A DNA stretch of 64,000 nucleotides from Saccharomonospora sp. CUA-673 (lineage in GTDB: Bacteria > Actinomycetota > Actinomycetes > Mycobacteriales > Pseudonocardiaceae), in contig NZ_MKKE01000012.1 of assembly GCF_001942305.1 (NCBI RefSeq), positions 28,909 to 92,908 on the forward strand, written 5' to 3'. Positions 55,942 to 64,000 of this stretch are shown here, piece by piece. The notes under the pieces were generated by a model. That model searched no databases. It had not been told where the DNA came from and was given only the letters and a program-made list of their open reading frames with translations. The translations under genes were made by a program, and so were the position numbers. Every line of letters starts with the position of its first letter. Position 1 is the first letter of the stretch.

Positions 55942-57913
55942 TCACGACCGCCGGCCGCGCAGGTAGTCCCCGACGACGGCGGCGCCGAGACCGTCGGGGT
56001 CGGGCGCAGCACCCGGCCGCCTGCGCGGCGGGCCAGCAGGTCGACGAACGCCTCCAGCCGCGGGTCGTCGCCGAGGCGGAACAGCGACATCGCCGTGCCC
56101 GCCTTGGCGAGCCGGTCGACCTCGGACAGCGTCTTGAGCAGCGTCTCGGGCCGGGGCGGGTAGTCGAACAGGGCTTCGCCGTCGGGTTCGAGGTGGGCCG
56201 TGGGTTCGCCGTCGGTGACCATCAGCACGACCGGCTTCGCGCCGGGATGGCGGCGCAGGTGCCGGCCGGCCAGCAGCAGCGCGTGGTGGGCGTTGGTGCC
56301 CTGCTCCCACGTGCCGTCGAGGGCGACCAGCTCGGACAGGTCGACCTGCCGGGCGTACCGGCCGAACGTGATGATCTGCAGCGCGTCGGTGCGGAACCGG
56401 GTCGAGATCAGGTGGTGCAGGGCGAGCGCCGTGCGTTTCATCGGCAGCCAGCGACCCTCGGCGATCATCGACCACGACGTGTCGACGCACAGCGCCACGG
56501 CCGCGCGCGCACGGTGCTCGGTCTCGGCGACCTCGACGTCGGACACGTCGAGCCGCACCGCCGCCGAGCCGGTCGACGCGCTGCGCAGCACCGCGTTCTG
56601 CACCGTCCGCGACACGGCCCACGGTTCGGTGTCGCCGAACTGCCACGGCCGCGTCGAGCCGGTCACCTCGCCCGTCGAGCCGGCCGCGGCGGTGTCGCGT
56701 TCACCGCGGCCGGTGCGCAGCGCCGACACGACATCGGCCAGTGCCGTCTCTCCCAACCTGCGCAGCGCCTTCGGCGACAGCCGCAGCGATCCGTCGGGGG
56801 TGCGTTCGACGATGCCCTGCCGGCGCAGCTCGCGTTCGAGTTCGGAGAGCCTGCGGGCGTCGACCGCGGCGTCCGGCCCGAGCTGCCGTTCGAGCGCCTC
56901 GAGGTCGATGTCCTCGAGGCGGGCGCCGGGATGGCTCTGTGCGAGCTGTTCGGCGAGGTCGTCCAGTTCGGACAGTTCCATCATGGCGCGGGCGCCCTCG
57001 GCGAGGCCGAGTTCGCCGTCGCCGCGCATCCGCGCCGACGACGTCCAGTCCTGGTCCGGCCGCGCGGCACGCAGTTGGTCGTCCAATTGGGACAGCTGTT
57101 CGGCGATGCGGGGATCGCCGAAGGCCTGCCGGGACAACTCGCCCAGCTCCTGGCGCTGTTCGGGGGTCATCGAGTTCAGCATCCGCTGCGCGGCGGCGGA
57201 TCGCTCGGCCAGGACGTCGATCAGTTCGTCCACCGTGGACGGGTTCTCGGGGAAGAACTCGCCGTGCCGGCGCATGAACTCGGCGAACTTCGTGTCGATG
57301 TCCGGGTCGCTGCGCGCATGGGCGGCCAGCAGCGCGTTGAGGTCGGCGAGCATCTCGCCCACCCGCTCGGCGTCCTCGGGCGTGGTCTGCTGCAGCGCCT
57401 CCTTCATGCCCTCGAACCGGGAACCGAGCAGCTCCCGGCCCAGCAACTCGCGGATGCGCTCATAGTTCTGCCTGCCGGTCTCCGAACGCCACTCGTACTC
57501 GGCGAGTTCGGTGACGCGCCGGCGGTGCCGGGCGGCAGCGCGTCGAGCCGCATCTCCTCGAGCCGCATCTCCTCGAACCGGGCGTCGTCGGACGGGTCGG
57601 TGGCCAGCTCGGCGCGTTCGGCGGTGATCGCCTCGTCCAGCAGGCGGCGCACGTCCTGCAGCGTGCCGTCCAGGCGGTGGCTGCGTTGGATCTCGCTGCG
57701 CCGCTGCCACACCCGGCGGGTCAGCTCGTCGAGTCCGGTGGTGTTCCTGCCGCCGCGGCGGAGCAGTTCGTCGAGCGCGGACCGCGGCGACGCGCCCTCC
57801 ATGACGTCGCGGCCGATCTCGTCCATCGCCTCGCGCAGATCGATCGGCGGCGCCAACGGGTCCGGGCCGTCGTGGTACGGCCCGTACTCGTAACCGCCGG
57901 ACGGGGTGCTCAC
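55942..57913 (-). CDS. VWA-domain protein of a MoxR-VWA pair (frame broken twice)
   Basis: The C-terminal domain (about 420-630) is a von Willebrand A domain with the MIDAS motif CVDTSWSM and VLMVTDGEPTAHL. The long N-terminal part is helical and charged, and begins VSTPSGGYEYGPYHDG. Frame losses occur at about 57530 (one added C gives GTRRRVTELAEYEW) and about 56010 (one added C gives RPDPDGLGAAVVGDYL, ending LRGRRS). GTG 57913 overlaps the stop of the MoxR-like gene. MoxR/VWA pairs act as chaperones or metal inserters; the client is unknown. Confidence 0.82.
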
Positions 57914-59316
57914 GGCCCGTACACCGTGTCGCCCGACTCGCGCACGTCCTTGGCGACCTTCCGGCCCAGGTACAGCGATTCGAGGGCCAGTTCGACGGCC
58001 GAGGCGATGCGCGCGGCCGGTTCGTCGGCGCCCACGCCGCACCGGGCGGCCACCTCGTGCAGCACGGGCAGTTCCGGCAACGCGGCCAGCAGGTCCTGCC
58101 CGCGCACGCGCTCGCCGGTCTCCACCGGGCGGCCCTCGGTGACGGCGTCGGCGAGCGGGGTCAGGTCCAGTCCCGCGAGCCGGTCCCGCGCGGTCTCGGC
58201 GACCGCGACGCGCAGCAGGTGCTCGAGCTGCTCGAGTTCCCGGCCCTCCTCGCCGGGCTCGAACTCGAGCTTGCCGCGCAGCACCGCAGGCACCGATTCG
58301 AGGTCGACAGGGCGGGCCACGGCGGGCTCCTCCCCCGTGAGCGCCGACCGGCGCAGCGCCGCGGCGGCCACGGTCTCGGCGGCGGCCACGGCGAACCGTG
58401 CGGACACGCCGGAACGCTGGTCGACGACGCTCGACTCGCGCAGGGCGCGTACGAACCGCGCGAGCACCTCGACGAGCGGGTCGCCGACCTCCGCGGTCAG
58501 ATCGGCCTCCTGGCGCACGACGCCGATCTCGGCCGACAGCTGGAGCGGATAGTGCGTGCGGATCTCGGCGCCGAACCGGTCCTTGAGCGGCGTGATGATG
58601 CGCCCGCGGTTCGTGTAGTCCTCGGGGTTCGCCGTGGCCACGAGCAGCACGTCCAGCGGCAGCCGCAGCGTGTAGCCGCGGACCTGGATGTCGCGTTCCT
58701 CCATGACGTTCAGCAGCGCCACCTGGATGCGTTCGGCCAGGTCGGGCAGCTCGTTGAGCGCGACGATGCCGCGATGCGCCCGCGGAACGAGTCCGAAGTG
58801 GATGGTCTCGGGGTCGCCGAGCGTGCGCCCCTCGGCGACCTTCACGGGGTCGACGTCACCGATCAGGTCACCGACCGACGTGTCGGGGGTGGCGAGCTTC
58901 TCGGTGTAGCGCTCGCTGCGGTGCATCCACCGCACAGGCAGCGCGTCGCCCAGTTCCTCGGCGCGCCGCCGGGAGGCGGGCGTGATCGGCTCGAAGGGGT
59001 GCTCGGCGAGTTCCGACCCGTCGATGACGGGCGTCCACTCGTCGAGCAGACCGGCCAGGGTGCGCAGCAGGCGCGTCTTGCCCTGGCCGCGTTCGCCGAG
59101 CAGCGCCACGTCGTGTCCGGCAAGCAGCGCCCGCTCCAGCTGCGGCACGACCGTGTCGCCGAACCCGACGATCCCCGGCCACGGGTCGCGGCCCTCCCGC
59201 AGCGCGGCGAGCAGGTTCTGCTGGATCTCGGTCTTGACGCTGCGCGCCACGTACCCGGCGGAGCGGAGTTCGCCTGCGGTGGCCGGCAGGCCGGCTGGAT
59301 TCGCTGCGGCAGTCAC
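57910..59316 (-). CDS. MoxR-like / Mg-chelatase-like AAA+ ATPase
   Basis: A 468-residue AAA+ protein. Walker A is variant, LLGERGQGKTRLL, followed by IVALNELPDL (Walker B with Asn-Glu), NVMEERDIQVRG, and the sensor region LLVATANPEDYTNRGRIITPLKDRFGAEI. It pairs with the VWA gene, which it overlaps by 4 nt. GTG 59316 is chosen because TAGGCT lies 7 nt upstream; ATG 59334 would include that box. Confidence 0.87.
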   Translation of the reverse strand: MTAAANPAGLPATAGELRSAGYVARSVKTEIQQNLLAALREGRDPWPGIVGFGDTVVPQLERALLAGHDVALLGERGQGKTRLLRTLAGLLDEWTPVIDGSELAEHPFEPITPASRRRAEELGDALPVRWMHRSERYTEKLATPDTSVGDLIGDVDPVKVAEGRTLGDPETIHFGLVPRAHRGIVALNELPDLAERIQVALLNVMEERDIQVRGYTLRLPLDVLLVATANPEDYTNRGRIITPLKDRFGAEIRTHYPLQLSAEIGVVRQEADLTAEVGDPLVEVLARFVRALRESSVVDQRSGVSARFAVAAAETVAAAALRRSALTGEEPAVARPVDLESVPAVLRGKLEFEPGEEGRELEQLEHLLRVAVAETARDRLAGLDLTPLADAVTEGRPVETGERVRGQDLLAALPELPVLHEVAARCGVGADEPAARIASAVELALESLYLGRKVAKDVRESGDTVYGP

Positions 59317-59323
59317 GGTGCCG

Positions 59324-59329
59324 AGCCTA
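59324..59329 (-). promoter_or_regulatory. Predicted leaderless -10 box of the MoxR-like gene (TAGGCT)
   Basis: Minus-strand TAGGCT, 7 nt, then GTG 59316. Same hexamer as at the PAC2 gene. Confidence 0.5.
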
Positions 59330-59448
59330 ATCACCGTTCCGCCGATGCGTCACTGATCGAACGGCGGCGGTGGGACTGCGATGCTGTTCGGGCGGGCGGA
59401 CCGGTTCGGCGGCACCGCGTCGGAGCGTGGCCGGTACCCTGAGTCGCT

Positions 59449-60247
59449 GTGTGTTGTCCCAGCGCGACTCTGGCCGTGTGGTCCTCGGCGTGGCTCCACG
59501 GCGCGGCCCCGTCCGACAACGTTCTCGACGCCCTCCTCGCCTGGGGTGAGGCACACGAGATCGTGGCGGCCGACGAGGCCACCGGAGCTGCCTTCGACCT
59601 GCCCGTGACCGGTGGATTCCCCGCGCAGCCCGCCCAGCTGCTCGGTGCCCTCCGGCGCCTCGGCGTCACCGACGCGCGGCTCGTCCTGCCCGTACCCGGC
59701 GACGTCCGCGGCCTCGGTGGTCCCGGCGAGTTCGCCACCGCCGCGCTGCGTGAGGGCGAGGGTGTCGTCCTGCCCGAACAGGGCTACGGCCTCGTGCCGC
59801 ACCACATCGCCGAGGGTCTCGTGCGCTGGACCGTGCACCCCCTCCCCACCGCCGACGCCCCGCCGCCCGAGTACATCGGACTCGCGGACGCCGAACACGC
59901 CCTCACCGACGCCATCCGCGACAGCGCCGGTGCCCTGCAGAGCCTCGACGTCGCCAGCGATCGGCCCAGCGTGCGCGCCGAACTGTCCGCCCACCTGCGG
60001 CCCGCCCCACCCCCGACTCGGCCCACCGGCACCCCCGCCCGGGCCCTGCGCGTACTGCAACGGGCCGAGGAGGTCGGCGCGATCCTCGCGCTCGCCGAGA
60101 CCGACGAACCCGGCGGCGCCTCTCGCCTCCGCCGCCGGACAACGCGCCGACGCGCTCCGTCCCCTCGCAGAGGCCGTCCGCGGCGCCCGCTGCGCCGCCG
60201 TCAACGAAGCCGTCCGCGTCTTCGCCGACCAAGCCAACCGGGCCTGA
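59449..60247 (+). CDS. Conserved-looking protein of unknown function (frame broken once)
   Basis: Starts at GTG 59449 (VCCPSATLAVWSSAWLHG), 8 nt after TACCCT. It runs through an alpha/beta region (LGALRRLGVTDARLVLPVPGD, VLPEQGYGLVPHHIAEG) and a helical second half. At about 60107 the frame changes: removing one C from GAACCCGGCGG gives DEPAAPLASAAGQRADALRPLAEA and an end ADQANRA at 60247, which is more natural than the Arg-rich overrun. Total length would be about 265 residues. I recognise no domain. It is divergent from the MoxR gene. Confidence 0.65.
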
Positions 60248-60270
60248 GGCGGGACGCCGAAGGCCGCGCT

Positions 60271-60286
60271 ATATAGGCCGTTATAC
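60271..60286. promoter_or_regulatory. ATATAGGCCGTTATAC motif, copy 3
   Basis: Differs from the dyads at 39091 and 39506 at the first base and in the central spacer. It lies between convergent genes, 5 bp before the second 21-bp repeat array, so a promoter role is unlikely at this site. Confidence 0.4.
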
Positions 60287-60290
60287 ACAA

Positions 60291-60353
60291 ACCCGCCGTG
60301 TCAGCACCCCACGTCGCCGTGTCAGCAATCCGCGTCGCCGTGTTGGCAGCCCG
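60291..60353 (+). repeat. 21-bp tandem repeat array 2 (3 copies)
   Basis: Units start at 60291, 60312 and 60333 and match array 1 (CGTCGCCGTGTCAGCA plus 5 variable bases). The array is followed by GCGAGATCTGCG at 60357-60368, a tail also found after array 3. It fills most of the gap between two convergent genes, the unknown gene ending at 60247 and hemH ending at 60381. Confidence 0.88.
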
Positions 60354-60380
60354 GGCGCGAGATCTGCGTTCGGCGTCGGG

Positions 60381-61415
60381 TCAGCGAGCGCAGCAGGCCA
60401 CGGCGCACGCCGCACCGTTGAGCGTGCAACCCGCCACCGGGAACGCATCCGACAGCTTGCGCACCCCACCGCCGCCATGATGTTCCAACGCCAACTCCAC
60501 CACCAGCTCCGCGAACCGCGGATCGCCGTTCGGCGTGGCCGCGCGCGCGAAAGCCATCCCCAACTCCGCGGCCCGCTCCGCCGCCTCGTTGTCCAGGTCC
60601 CACACGACCTCGAGATGATCCGACACGAAACCGATCGGGCTCACCACCACGGCGTCGACGCCCTGCTCGTGCAGCGCGTCGATGTGGTCCACGATGTCCG
60701 GCTCGAGCCACGGCACGTGCGGCGGACCCGACCGCGACTGCCACACGACGTCGAACTCCTCGACGCCCGCCTCCGCCGCGATCAACCGGGCGGCCTCGAA
60801 GACCTGCTTCGAGTACCACTGCCCGCCCGTCCCCGGTGGGCCCGCGGCCTCATCCGCCGCATTCGGGACGGAATGCGCCGTGAACACCGTCCGAGCGGCA
60901 CGGCCACCCAGCTCGGCGTGTGCCGCGCGCACCGCGTCCGCATTGGACGCCACGAACAACGGGTGGTCGAAGAAGTGCCGCAGCTTCAGCAGATCGGGCG
61001 CGTCCTCACCCACGGCCGCGCGCGCACGCTCGATGTCCTCGTCGTACTGCCGGCACGCCGAATAGCCGCCGTAGGCGCTCGTCGGGAACACCAGCGCGTG
61101 CCGCACACCGTCGGCGCGCATCTGCTCCACCGTCTCCTCGATCATCGGATGCCAATTCCGATTGCCGAAGTACACCGGCAGATCCACCCCGCGCGCCGCG
61201 AGTTCCTTCTCCACGGCCGCGATCGCCTCCCGGTTCAACCGGTTGATCGGCGACACCCCACCGAAGTGGTGATAGTGCTCCGCCACCTCCTCGAGACGTT
61301 CACGCGGCACTCCCCTGCCCCGCGTCACGTTCTCGAGAAACGGCATCACATCCTCCGGGCCTTCCGGACCGCCGAAGGACAACCACAGCAACGCGTCGTA
61401 ACCCACGGTGTCCAT
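60381..61415 (-). CDS. hemH: Ferrochelatase (coproporphyrin type) with Fe-S cysteines
   Basis: A 344-residue haem synthesis enzyme that inserts Fe2+ into the porphyrin. In actinobacteria the substrate is coproporphyrin III. Features: the metal-site His in VFTAHSVPN, Glu in [15 protein letters not shown], and NRNWHP. A Cys in GYSACRQYD plus the C-terminal Cys cluster ([17 protein letters not shown]) can bind a 2Fe-2S centre. ATG 61415 ([13 protein letters not shown]) is the family start. Last gene of fabG-inhA-hemH, an order shared with M. tuberculosis. Confidence 0.94.
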   Translation of the reverse strand: MDTVGYDALLWLSFGGPEGPEDVMPFLENVTRGRGVPRERLEEVAEHYHHFGGVSPINRLNREAIAAVEKELAARGVDLPVYFGNRNWHPMIEETVEQMRADGVRHALVFPTSAYGGYSACRQYDEDIERARAAVGEDAPDLLKLRHFFDHPLFVASNADAVRAAHAELGGRAARTVFTAHSVPNAADEAAGPPGTGGQWYSKQVFEAARLIAAEAGVEEFDVVWQSRSGPPHVPWLEPDIVDHIDALHEQGVDAVVVSPIGFVSDHLEVVWDLDNEAAERAAELGMAFARAATPNGDPRFAELVVELALEHHGGGGVRKLSDAFPVAGCTLNGAACAVACCAR

Positions 61416-61494
61416 CTTCGCGCTATGGCGGCCGCCACGCAGAACCGGGTACACCACCCCGCCGGCACCGCAGGCGCCCGCGGTCACCCCGCCG

Positions 61495-62262
61495 TCACTG
61501 GCCCGTGGCGTGCACCCCACCGTCGACCATGATCATCGACCCGGTCGTCGACGGCAGCCAGTCCGACAACGCCGCGCAGATCGTCTTCGCCACCGGCGTC
61601 GGATCGGTCGTGTCCCAGCCCAACGGCGCACGGTCGCCCCAGCCGTCCTCCAGCTCGTTGAACCCGGGGATCGACTTCGCCGCCATGGTCTTGACCGGCC
61701 CGGCCGACACCAGGTTCGCCCGCACTCCGTGCGGACCCAGCTCGCGCGCCAGGTACCGGTTCACCGACTCCAACGCCGCCTTCGCCACGCCCATCCAGTT
61801 GTAGGCCGGCCACGCCACGCGCGCATCGAAATCCATGCCGACCAAGGCCGAACCGCGCGACATCAGCGGCAACACCGCCCTGGCCAACGCCATGTACGAG
61901 TACGCCGACACGTCCACGGCCTTCGACACGTCCTCCGACGGCGCGTCCATGAAAGGCGCACCCAAACAGCTCTCCGGCGCGAACGCGATCGAGTGCAGCA
62001 CCCCGTCCAGGCCGTCCACGTGCTCGCGCACCCGGTCGGCCAGCGTGTCCAGGTGCTCGGCGTTCTGCACGTCCAGCTCGATCACGGGCGCCGGCTCCGG
62101 CAGCCGCTTCGCGATGCGCTCCACCAGCGACAACCGGCCGAAACCGGTCAGCACCACCTGCGCGCCCTGTTCCTGCGCCGTCCGCGCGGCGTGGAACGCG
62201 ATCGACGCGTCCGTGATCACACCGGTGATCAACAGGCGCTTACCCTCGAGCAATCCGGACAC
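61495..62262 (-). CDS. inhA: Enoyl-ACP reductase InhA
   Basis: A 255-residue NADH-dependent short-chain dehydrogenase completing each cycle of fatty acid elongation (FAS-II, mycolic-acid precursors where present). NADH fold: [17 protein letters not shown]; active site Tyr and Lys in [19 protein letters not shown]-terminal [18 protein letters not shown] 62262 is taken as start, with an AAGGGAAG site upstream; the frame to 62367 overruns into fabG. It follows fabG by 52 bp. Confidence 0.95.
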   Translation of the reverse strand: MSGLLEGKRLLITGVITDASIAFHAARTAQEQGAQVVLTGFGRLSLVERIAKRLPEPAPVIELDVQNAEHLDTLADRVREHVDGLDGVLHSIAFAPESCLGAPFMDAPSEDVSKAVDVSAYSYMALARAVLPLMSRGSALVGMDFDARVAWPAYNWMGVAKAALESVNRYLARELGPHGVRANLVSAGPVKTMAAKSIPGFNELEDGWGDRAPLGWDTTDPTPVAKTICAALSDWLPSTTGSMIMVDGGVHATGQ

Positions 62263-62314
62263 GGAAGTCTTCCCTTCGATGATGAACGTGATCAGAAAAC
62301 GCTGGTCGCAGGGC

Positions 62315-63139
<825 letters not shown>

Positions 63140-63211
63140 TTAACCACACACCCCGCCACGGCAGAATCGGACCGGTTCGCACGCAGCAGAGGCAGAGGGG
63201 AAACCAGCCAC

Positions 63212-63679
63212 GTGTTCCGGGTCGTCTTCTACCACCCCGAGATCCCGCCCAACACGGGCAACGCCATCCGCCTGTCCGCCAACACCGGCTGCGAGCTCCA
63301 CCTCGTCGAACCCCTCGGCTTCACCATGGAGGACAAACAGCTCCGCCGAGCCGGACTCGACTACCACGACCTCGCCCACGTCCACGTCCACGCCGACCTC
63401 GGCGCCGCCTGGGCCGCGCTCCAGCCGGTGAACGTGTACGCGTTCACGGCCCGTGGGGAGGTTCGGTACACCGACGTGGAGTACGCCGCCGGGGACGTGT
63501 TGTTGTTCGGACCCGAATCCGTCGGGTTGCCCGATGAGGTTCTCGACGATTCCCACGTCACCTCTCGGGTTCGTATTCCACAGCTCCGGTCGTCTCGGTC
63601 GTTGAATTTGACCAACACCGCTTCTGTTGCTGTTTATGAGGCTTGGCGACAGTGCGGATTTCCCGGCGACGGGGTTTAG
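63212..63679 (+). CDS. trmL: tRNA 2'-O-methyltransferase TrmL (SPOUT family)
   Basis: A 155-residue SPOUT-fold enzyme that methylates the ribose at position 34 of certain tRNA-Leu isoacceptors. Motif 1 PEIPPNTGNAIRLSANTG, motif 2 LLFGPESVGLP, motif 3 RSLNLTNTASVAVYEAWRQ (trefoil-knot SAM site). GTG 63212 starts right at the conserved VFRVVFYHPEIP. The first half uses almost only C- or G-ending codons, while the last 40 codons contain many T- and A-ending codons (GTT GCT GTT TAT), unlike its neighbours. Confidence 0.92.
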   Translation: MFRVVFYHPEIPPNTGNAIRLSANTGCELHLVEPLGFTMEDKQLRRAGLDYHDLAHVHVHADLGAAWAALQPVNVYAFTARGEVRYTDVEYAAGDVLLFGPESVGLPDEVLDDSHVTSRVRIPQLRSSRSLNLTNTASVAVYEAWRQCGFPGDGV

Positions 63680-63706
63680 GGGCGGGTTCGCGGTTGGGGC
63701 GCCCCG

Positions 63707-63832
63707 CGGCGGCGTGTTGGCATTCTGCGGCGTCGTGTTAGCACCTCACGTCGCCGTGTCAGCACTTCGCGGCGCCGTGTTGGCGTTTCGGGACGCCGTG
63801 TTGGCAGTTCGCGCCGCGTTGGTGGTTTCGGC
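63707..63832 (+). repeat. 21-bp tandem repeat array 3 (5 to 6 copies)
   Basis: Units start at 63707, 63728, 63749, 63770 and 63791, with a decayed sixth at 63812. They follow the array 1 consensus, with more T (GTGTTGGCATTCTG). GAGATCTGCG follows at 63835-63844, as after array 2. The array starts 28 bp after trmL. Confidence 0.88.
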
Positions 63833-64000
63833 GGGAGATCTGCGGAGCGTGCTGTGACGTTCGTGTTGCGGGTTGAGGCCGTGGGGTGAGGGGTGCCTCG
63901 CCGGCGGGCAGGTCTCCGGGATGATGAGGCGACGGGTGTCGCTGCTCCGTGTCATCCCGTCGACCTCGCTTTTCGTTTATCACGCTGCAGGAGGGCGCAA
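63833..64000. other. Gene-free end of window
   Basis: Apart from the repeat tail GAGATCTGCG, these 168 bp show no gene or clear hairpin. The strand is G- and T-rich, continuing the compositional change that begins inside trmL. Confidence 0.4.

Overview
The window is a high-GC, gene-dense stretch of an actinobacterial chromosome. The gene set points to mycolate-type Actinobacteria, most likely Pseudonocardiales (inference): a complete Pup-proteasome system (pup, prcB, prcA, dop, pafA, the ARC/Mpa ATPase, pafB, pafC), mycothiol synthesis (mshC), the fabG-inhA-hemH cluster, helY beside tatA/tatC, and several DUF4333 envelope proteins. Gene order around pafA-helY and dop-prcBA-ARC-trmI-hisG/E-PAC2-mshC broadly follows Mycobacterium tuberculosis. 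I found no rRNA, tRNA, insertion sequence, prophage or CRISPR array.

Layout. 1-7.8 kb: end of a KamA-type radical-SAM gene, an FtsX permease with two ATPases, a divergent TetR/aldo-keto reductase pair with twin operator-like dyads, and a membrane-anchored SGNH hydrolase. 7.8-15.8 kb: Lrp regulator, M24 peptidase, M48 protease plus LemA, 5'-3' exonuclease, two DUF4333 proteins around a frame-broken Eis-like acetyltransferase. 15.8-23.7 kb: helY, a diacylglycerol kinase, tatC, tatA, pafC, pafB. 23.7-30.1 kb: an accessory patch with a truncated alpha/beta hydrolase, a RelE/Phd-type toxin-antitoxin pair between two copies of a dispersed repeat, an ArsR-controlled metal P-type ATPase, and a TetR-controlled ABC exporter. 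30.1-41.4 kb: pafA, a PAP2-diacylglycerol kinase fusion, prcA-prcB-pup-dop, a NUDIX gene, a small helix-turn-helix-like gene bounded by repeated GTATA...TATAC dyads, and the ARC ATPase. 41.4-50.8 kb: envelope proteins, a lipoprotein related to actinobacterial cutinases/PET hydrolases, trmI, an M50 protease with CBS domains, a RecB-like nuclease, a thioesterase, a ParA ATPase and hisG/hisE. 50.8-64 kb: HAD hydrolase, PAC2 protein, MFS transporter, metallophosphoesterase, mshC, a MoxR/VWA pair, an unknown gene, hemH-inhA-fabG and trmL.

Three features recur. First, many genes have a TANNNT box 6-8 nt before the start codon, the pattern of leaderless transcription; pafA and dop are among them. 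Second, convergent gene pairs are mostly separated by strong dyads; at two such junctions, and again after trmL, arrays of a 21-bp tandem repeat occur instead. Third, seven genes, including conserved housekeeping ones, are broken by single-base frame shifts, nearly all repaired by adding one G or C next to a G/C run. This looks more like indel error in the assembly than real gene decay, so frame-broken genes here should be read with care.
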